From: Rhodospirillales bacterium 24-66-33
GTDB lineage: Bacteria > Pseudomonadota > Alphaproteobacteria > Reyranellales > Reyranellaceae
Assembly (NCBI GenBank): GCA_002281855.1
Contig: NCHQ01000027.1
Location: 23,849 to 87,848, forward strand
Length of the DNA: 64,000 bases
Reading direction: 5' to 3'
In this document: positions 59,772 through 64,000 of the stretch, one piece after another
Position numbering within the stretch: the stretch's first letter is position 1
Layout of the letters: every line of letters begins with the position of its first letter
Program-made: the position numbers and the translations under genes
The notes under the pieces: model-generated
What the model was told of the DNA's origin: nothing
Seen by the model: only the letters and a program-made list of their open reading frames with translations
Databases searched by the model: none

Positions 59772-60632
59772 CTACCGCGACACCCGCTCGCGGTGCAGGA
59801 TGTAGAGGCCTGAGCCCACGATCACGGCGATGCCGGCAAGCGCCAGGGTGTTGGGAACCTCGCCCCACACGACGTAGCCGATGGCGAGCGCCCACAGGAT
59901 CGAGGAGTAGCGGAACGATCCCATGACCGAGATCTCGCCGCCCGAGCGCAGCGCGATCACGAGGAACTGGTAGCCGATCGCGAGCAGCAGCGAGGACGCC
60001 ACGATGTAACCCAGGGCGCGCGCATCGATCGGCTGCCAGCCGTCGACCAGCGCCCAGGCGCACCCGACGACGGCGACGGTGATTGCCGTCGTGAAGGAGA
60101 CGACGAGCGTCGGCACGGCGGGTGGCAGGTGACGCGCGATAATGTCGCGAAAGGCGCCGAGACAGGTTCCGGTAAGCGCCACCCAGGTCCAGCCGTTGAT
60201 GTCGCCGAGCCTCGGCTGGATGACCAGCAACACGCCCGCGAAGCCCACGCCCACCGCGGTCCAGCGCCGCCAGCGCACATCCTCCTTGAGGAGGAGCACG
60301 GCGAGCACCGTCAGGATCAGCGGCGTCGAGAGGTTGACGGCGGTGGCGATCGCGAACGGGATCTGGAACAGCGCGATCAGGTAGATGATGGCCGCGCCCG
60401 CTTCCAGCCCGCCGCGCAGCAGGACCTTGGGATGGACCGCGTAGGCCATCTTGCGCCAGGCGCCCGTCGCCAGCAGCGCCAGCGTACACCACAGCGTGGC
60501 GAAGAGGCCGCGCACGCCGATCGACTGGACCGACGGCACGGTCTCGGCGGCGAGCTTGATCAGCGCATCGTTGAGGATGAAGACGACGACCGACGCCAGC
60601 ATCGCGGCGATGCCGCGGGTATTGCCGATCAT
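59772..60632 (-). CDS. DMT-superfamily (EamA) transporter, 286 aa
   Basis: About ten membrane helices in two EamA repeats: VVVFILNDALIKLAAETVPS and on, then RDIIARHLPPAVPTLVVSFT to LALAGIAVIVGSGLYIL. It starts MIGNTRGIAAMLASVVVFIL. Such proteins export amino acids or other metabolites across the inner membrane; the substrate is not evident. It is 22 bp from the EVE-domain gene on the same strand. Confidence 0.9.
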   Translation of the reverse strand: MIGNTRGIAAMLASVVVFILNDALIKLAAETVPSVQSIGVRGLFATLWCTLALLATGAWRKMAYAVHPKVLLRGGLEAGAAIIYLIALFQIPFAIATAVNLSTPLILTVLAVLLLKEDVRWRRWTAVGVGFAGVLLVIQPRLGDINGWTWVALTGTCLGAFRDIIARHLPPAVPTLVVSFTTAITVAVVGCAWALVDGWQPIDARALGYIVASSLLLAIGYQFLVIALRSGGEISVMGSFRYSSILWALAIGYVVWGEVPNTLALAGIAVIVGSGLYILHRERVSR

Positions 60633-60654
60633 GACGGGGCTGCTGACGAAGCGA

Positions 60655-61059
60655 CTACTTCGCCATCTTCTCGATCATCTTCCACTGCTCGGCGGACACC
60701 GGCACCACCGACAGGCGCGACTGGCGCACCAGGCCGAAATCCGCGAGCTTGGGATCGGCCTTGATCGCGGCCAGGGTCACAGAGTTCTTCACCGGCGCGA
60801 CCGGCTTCACGTCGACGGTCACGGCCTTGCCCGCCGCATCGGTGGGGTCGGGATAGGCGGGCTTCACGACCTCGGCGATGCCCACGATCTCCTTGCCCTC
60901 GTTGGAATGGTAGAAGAAGCAGCGGTCGCCGGGCTTCATCGCCTTGAGGTTGATCGCGGCCTGGGCGTTGCGCACGCCCGTCCAGGAGGTCTGGCCATCC
61001 TTCACGAACTGCGCCCAGGAATAGACCGAAGGCTCGGACTTGATGAGCCAGTACGCCAT
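60655..61059 (-). CDS. EVE-domain protein, 134 aa
   Basis: Starts MAYWLIKSEPSVYSWAQFVK then DGQTSWTGVRNAQAAINLKA, with RCFFYHSNEGKEIVGIAEVV, the typical EVE (PUA-like) fold. These small cytoplasmic proteins bind modified nucleotides in some systems. I start at ATG 61059 because upstream sequence belongs to gpsA; GGGGGAAACGAA before it is a plausible ribosome binding site. It follows gpsA by 17 bp. Confidence 0.92.
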   Translation of the reverse strand: MAYWLIKSEPSVYSWAQFVKDGQTSWTGVRNAQAAINLKAMKPGDRCFFYHSNEGKEIVGIAEVVKPAYPDPTDAAGKAVTVDVKPVAPVKNSVTLAAIKADPKLADFGLVRQSRLSVVPVSAEQWKMIEKMAK

Positions 61060-61076
61060 TTCGTTTCCCCCTGCTC

Positions 61077-62066
61077 CTACTTGCCTTCGCGCCGCAGCGG
61101 CCGCGCCAGCAGGCCGCGAATCGAATCGTCGAGGTCCGCGCCGCGATGCAGGATAGCATCGACGGCGGTGCATATCGGCATCTCGATGCCGAGCTTGGCG
61201 GCGCGTTCGAGAACCGCCGGCGCCGTCGCCGCGCCTTCGACCACCTGCCGCCGGCCCTGCATGTAGGTTTCGTACGACATGCCCTTGCCCAGCGCAGCGC
61301 CGAGCGAGCGGTTGCGCGACAGCGGCCCCTGACAGGTGAGCACCAGATCGCCCAATCCGCTCAGCCCCGTCAGCGTTTCGAGATGGGCGCCCAGGGCGAG
61401 GCCCAGTCGCGCCATCTCGGCGAAGCCGCGGGTGATCAGCGCGGCGGCGGCGTTGTGGCCGAGGCCGCGGCCCTCGACGATGCCGGCGGCAATGGCCAGC
61501 ACGTTCTTCACCGCGCCGCCCAGCGACACGCCCACGACATCGTCGGTCCAGTAGGGCCGGAACATGCCGGCCGCGAGCGAGGCCGCGAGGTCGCGGCCGA
61601 GGGCGGCATCGGCGGTGGCGATGCTGACCGCCGTCGGCAGGCCCTGCACGGCTTCCTCCGCGAAGCTCGGGCCCGAGAGCATGGCCATGGCCCGGCCCGG
61701 CAACACCTCGGCCAGAACCTCGGGCATCAGCAGGCCGCTCGTGGCCTCGATGCCCTTGGCGCAGATCACGACGGGACCGCTGCCGGGCAGGTCATGCGCC
61801 ACGACGCGCAACGCCTGGGCCGGACAGACGAGCAGGATCGCATCGCAGTCGGCGAGCTGGGCGAGCTCCGTTGCCGCCTCGATACCGGCGTCGAGCGATT
61901 GCCCCGGCAGGTAGATCTCGTTGCGACGGTCGTGCGCGATCGCGGCCGATACACTGCGATCGCGCGACCAGAGGGTGACCTTGCGACCGGCCCGGCGTGC
62001 AAGACAGGCCAGTGCCGTTCCCCAGGCGCCGCCGCCGACGACGCCGATATGCGCGATGCCCGTCAC
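61077..62066 (-). CDS. gpsA: NAD(P)H-dependent glycerol-3-phosphate dehydrogenase GpsA, 329 aa
   Basis: Reduces dihydroxyacetone phosphate to sn-glycerol-3-phosphate for phospholipid synthesis. IGVVGGGAWGTALACLARRA binds the nucleotide. The catalytic region is SLGGAVKNVLAIAAGIVEGR with GHNAAAALITRGFAEMARLG, and TGLSGLGDLVLTCQGPLSRN follows. Full length. It lies 10 bp after the 2OG-oxygenase gene and near tsaD, an order common in alphaproteobacteria. Confidence 0.95.
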   Translation of the reverse strand: MTGIAHIGVVGGGAWGTALACLARRAGRKVTLWSRDRSVSAAIAHDRRNEIYLPGQSLDAGIEAATELAQLADCDAILLVCPAQALRVVAHDLPGSGPVVICAKGIEATSGLLMPEVLAEVLPGRAMAMLSGPSFAEEAVQGLPTAVSIATADAALGRDLAASLAAGMFRPYWTDDVVGVSLGGAVKNVLAIAAGIVEGRGLGHNAAAALITRGFAEMARLGLALGAHLETLTGLSGLGDLVLTCQGPLSRNRSLGAALGKGMSYETYMQGRRQVVEGAATAPAVLERAAKLGIEMPICTAVDAILHRGADLDDSIRGLLARPLRREGK

Positions 62067-62076
62067 GCGATCCCTG

Positions 62077-62712
62077 TCACAGGCTGAGATTGAAGGCGAT
62101 GGAGATGCGCTGGGCGGCGCCGCGATAGGGCCGCACCTGATGCAGCACCCACGACGGGAACATCACCAGCCGCCCGGCCCGGGGCGAGATCGTCTGGTTG
62201 GTGCCGACCGACAGGCCGCCCGGCAGGCTGAAGGCGAGATAGGGCGCATACATCGCCGGGGCCGGCCCGCGCGGATCCATGAACTCGAGTTCGCCGCCCA
62301 GCGACGGATCGGCCGGGATGCCGCCATCGTCGACATAGTAGACGCCCGACCAGTAGCTGCCGGGATGGGAATGGAATTCGTTGCCGTGGCCGCCACGGTT
62401 GATGTTGGCCCAGATATTGGCCTTCCACGCGATGGTGACCGCATTGCCTTCGCGGTCGCTCGTGCTTCGATTGGCGATGTTGCGCGCGATCGCCAGCAGC
62501 TTGATCGCCGGAACGCCCGCCCACTTGTCGAGGTCCCAGGTCGACTGCCAGCCACCCAGCGTGCTGTGCGGCTCGTTCGCTTGTTCGGCCTCGCGCTTGG
62601 CCAGGACCGGGATCAGCGCGGCGTTGAGCTGCGGCCCGTCGGGCAGATCGGCAACTAGGATCGGCGTCGCGAAGGCGGCGACGGTTTCGAAGGCGGGCAG
62701 GGCCTGGCTCAT
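62077..62712 (-). CDS. TIGR02466-like 2OG-Fe(II) oxygenase, 211 aa
   Basis: WANINRGGHGNEFHSHPGSY and YWSGVYYVDDGG carry the first iron ligands (H-x-H/D) and LVMFPSWVLHQVRPYRGAAQ then RISIAFNL the distal His and Arg. This matches putative oxygenases of the TIGR02466 type. Substrate unknown. It sits in the tsaD-gpsA run with 9 bp to tsaD and 10 bp to gpsA. Confidence 0.85.
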   Translation of the reverse strand: MSQALPAFETVAAFATPILVADLPDGPQLNAALIPVLAKREAEQANEPHSTLGGWQSTWDLDKWAGVPAIKLLAIARNIANRSTSDREGNAVTIAWKANIWANINRGGHGNEFHSHPGSYWSGVYYVDDGGIPADPSLGGELEFMDPRGPAPAMYAPYLAFSLPGGLSVGTNQTISPRAGRLVMFPSWVLHQVRPYRGAAQRISIAFNLSL

Positions 62713-62721
62713 GGCGGCAGT

Positions 62722-63759
62722 CTACACCCGATTGGCGGCGGCGGGATCGAGCGGCCAGCGCGGCCGGGGACGGAAATCGAGCGCATCGATCTGGCCGAGA
62801 CGCAGCCGTTCGACGCCCGCCCAGGCGATCATGGCGCCATTGTCGGTGCAGAGCCTGACCGGCGGGGCGACCAGCTTCGCGCCGTGCGTCGCCGCGACCT
62901 CTTCGAGCCGCCCGCGCAAGTAAACATTGGCCGCGACGCCGCCGGCCACCACGAGCGTCGACGACGGGCCCCGGGCCAGCGCGTTGGCGCAGCGGTCGGC
63001 GAAGACGTCGCCCACCGTGCGCTGGAACGAGGCGCAGAGATCGGCGACCGCGCGCGGATCGTCGGCGGGCAGCTTCTCGACCGTCTGGCGCACGGCGGTC
63101 TTCAGGCCGGAGAAGGAGAAATCGCAACCGGGCTTGCGCCACATCGGACGCGGCAGCGCGAAACGGCGCGGATCGCCGCCCTCGGCCGCTCTCTCGACGG
63201 CAGGCCCGCCCGGGAAGCCGAGCCCCAGCAGCTTGGCGGTCTTGTCGAAGCATTCGCCCGCCGCGTCGTCGATGGTCGTGCCCAGCCGCGTGAAGTCGCC
63301 CGGACCGCGCACCGTGAGGAGCTGGCAATGGCCGCCCGACACGAGCAGCAGCAGATAGGGAAACGACACCGGCTCGGTGAGCCGCACGGAAAGAGCGTGA
63401 CCTTCGAGATGATTGACCGCGATGAACGGCTTGTCGTGCGCGAAGGCCAGCGCCTTGGCCGTCATGACGCCGACCATAACCCCGCCGATCAGCCCCGGCC
63501 CGCCGGTCGCGGCGATGGCGTCGAGATCGGCCAGCCCGACTCCGGCTTCGTCGAGCGCCTGGGCGACCAGCCCGTCGATGCGCTCGAGATGCGCCCGCGC
63601 GGCAATCTCCGGCACCACGCCGCCGAAACGGCGATGCTCGGTGAGCTGGCTGTAGACCGTATTGGACAGGATCCGGCCGACCGGCCCGGTCCCGGCCTCG
63701 CCTTCGACCACGGCGACGGCGGTCTCGTCACAGCTCGTTTCGATGCCCAGGACGCGCAT
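62722..63759 (-). CDS. tsaD: tRNA N6-adenosine threonylcarbamoyltransferase TsaD, 345 aa
   Basis: Catalyses the last step of t6A37 formation on ANN-decoding tRNAs with TsaB, TsaC and TsaE. MRVLGIETSCDETAVAVVEG starts the ASKHA fold. FIAVNHLEGHALSVRL has the two metal-binding His residues (HxExH), and CFDKTAKLLGLGFPGGPAVE and SSTLVVAGGVAANVYLRGRL follow. Full length and intact. ATG 63759 is the standard start. Confidence 0.96.
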   Translation of the reverse strand: MRVLGIETSCDETAVAVVEGEAGTGPVGRILSNTVYSQLTEHRRFGGVVPEIAARAHLERIDGLVAQALDEAGVGLADLDAIAATGGPGLIGGVMVGVMTAKALAFAHDKPFIAVNHLEGHALSVRLTEPVSFPYLLLLVSGGHCQLLTVRGPGDFTRLGTTIDDAAGECFDKTAKLLGLGFPGGPAVERAAEGGDPRRFALPRPMWRKPGCDFSFSGLKTAVRQTVEKLPADDPRAVADLCASFQRTVGDVFADRCANALARGPSSTLVVAGGVAANVYLRGRLEEVAATHGAKLVAPPVRLCTDNGAMIAWAGVERLRLGQIDALDFRPRPRWPLDPAAANRV

Positions 63760-63813
63760 GCGGGACTTCTAGCGGCCCGAGCCGTGGGGCGCCAGACGAC
63801 ACCTCGCCGACGC

Positions 63814-63922
63814 ACCACCTCATCCTGAGGAGCTGCGCCTTGCGCGGCGTCTCGAAGGATGGGCAACAGGCAAGGTGCGCGTTCCCACCCTTCGAGACGC
63901 GCTCCTGCGGAGCGCTCCTCAG
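63814..63922. repeat. Long nested palindromic intergenic element (copy 2), apparently interrupted
   Basis: Same plan as 59615-59732 (CTCATCCTGAGGAGC, GCGTCTCGAAGGATGGGCAAC and the matching arms). The last arm stops after GCTCCTCAG at about 63922, where copy 1 continues GATGAGG, and different sequence begins. Confidence 0.8.
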
Positions 63923-63937
63923 CGACTGTGTCTGAGG

Positions 63938-64000
63938 TCAAGCGTTTTGCCATGGTGTCCTGTCTCTAAGGATGGCGTTGAGGATGACAAGAAGTTTGCG
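63938..64000 (-). mobile_element. 3' end of an IS110-family transposase gene, cut by window
   Basis: The minus-strand frame entering from the window edge reads RKLLVILNAILRDRTPWQNA then TGA (63938-63940). This matches the C-terminus of IS110/IS1111-family transposases (a KLLVILNA-type segment). Only 20 codons are present, so the family call rests on this short match. The element adjoins the truncated palindrome, consistent with insertion there. Confidence 0.6.

Noticed and set aside
35853..64000. Further island or prophage genes right of the att site
   Set aside because: The genes there are ordinary core functions in conserved neighbourhoods (rsmI-yraN, gpsA-tsaD), with no phage or plasmid genes.

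Overview
This is a GC-rich window from an alphaproteobacterial chromosome. The core half (about 35.9-63.8 kb) has gene content typical of that class: glgX, mqo, fumC, the lpoA-like/rsmI/yraN/sirB1-like/gshB/arfB neighbourhood, gpsA, tsaD and intergenic palindromes. Several families recall Reyranella or Rhodospirillales/Hyphomicrobiales, but that placement is inferred from memory of families, not from a search.

Layout. (1) 1-6.1 kb is a decaying accessory flank. It holds a glycosyltransferase-like gene cut by the window edge, a small lipoprotein, a GT2 glycosyltransferase, a (CA)28 microsatellite, an IS256-family transposase relic fused to the tail of a Crp/Fnr regulator, and a frameshifted nnrS. 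(2) An intact tRNA-Arg(CCT) lies at 6145-6221. Its 5' half plus 4 upstream bases is repeated perfectly (43 bp) at 35810-35852, so 6.2-35.8 kb looks like a genomic island of about 29.6 kb inserted at that tRNA. Short repeats resembling integrase arm sites lie inside both ends, but no integrase is visible. (3) The island carries a likely RiPP (ribosomally made, modified peptide) system. Two NHLM-type export operons (HlyD adaptor plus two ABC proteins each) face one another at 7.2-13.0 kb (+) and 25.1-31.4 kb (-). Between them lie an oligopeptide-binding protein, a glycosyltransferase, a glycosyltransferase-radical SAM fusion, a Fe(II)/2OG dioxygenase, a GT2, a NodU-type carbamoyltransferase, a probable GT-B enzyme and an aldo/keto reductase. 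The precursor candidate is a 116-aa protein at 24749-25099 with a Nif11-like leader, a Gly-Gly site and a 35-residue aromatic-rich core; it is the last gene of the second export operon. One ABC exporter lacks the C39 leader-peptidase domain, and in the other the catalytic Cys and His are replaced by Ser and Glu. A sugar-binding protein and a methyltransferase follow, then debris (an AP2/HNH-like fragment and a DUF2235-LysM remnant). (4) 35.9-63.8 kb is core metabolism and housekeeping. Two long intergenic palindromes lie at 59.6 and 63.8 kb, the second apparently interrupted by an IS110-family element that runs off the window.

How the island may work (inference): the precursor is made from the second export operon, tailored by radical SAM, 2OG-oxygenase, glycosyl- and carbamoyl-transfer and redox enzymes, and exported by one or both NHLM machines. 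Leader removal would need another protease, or the leader is kept.
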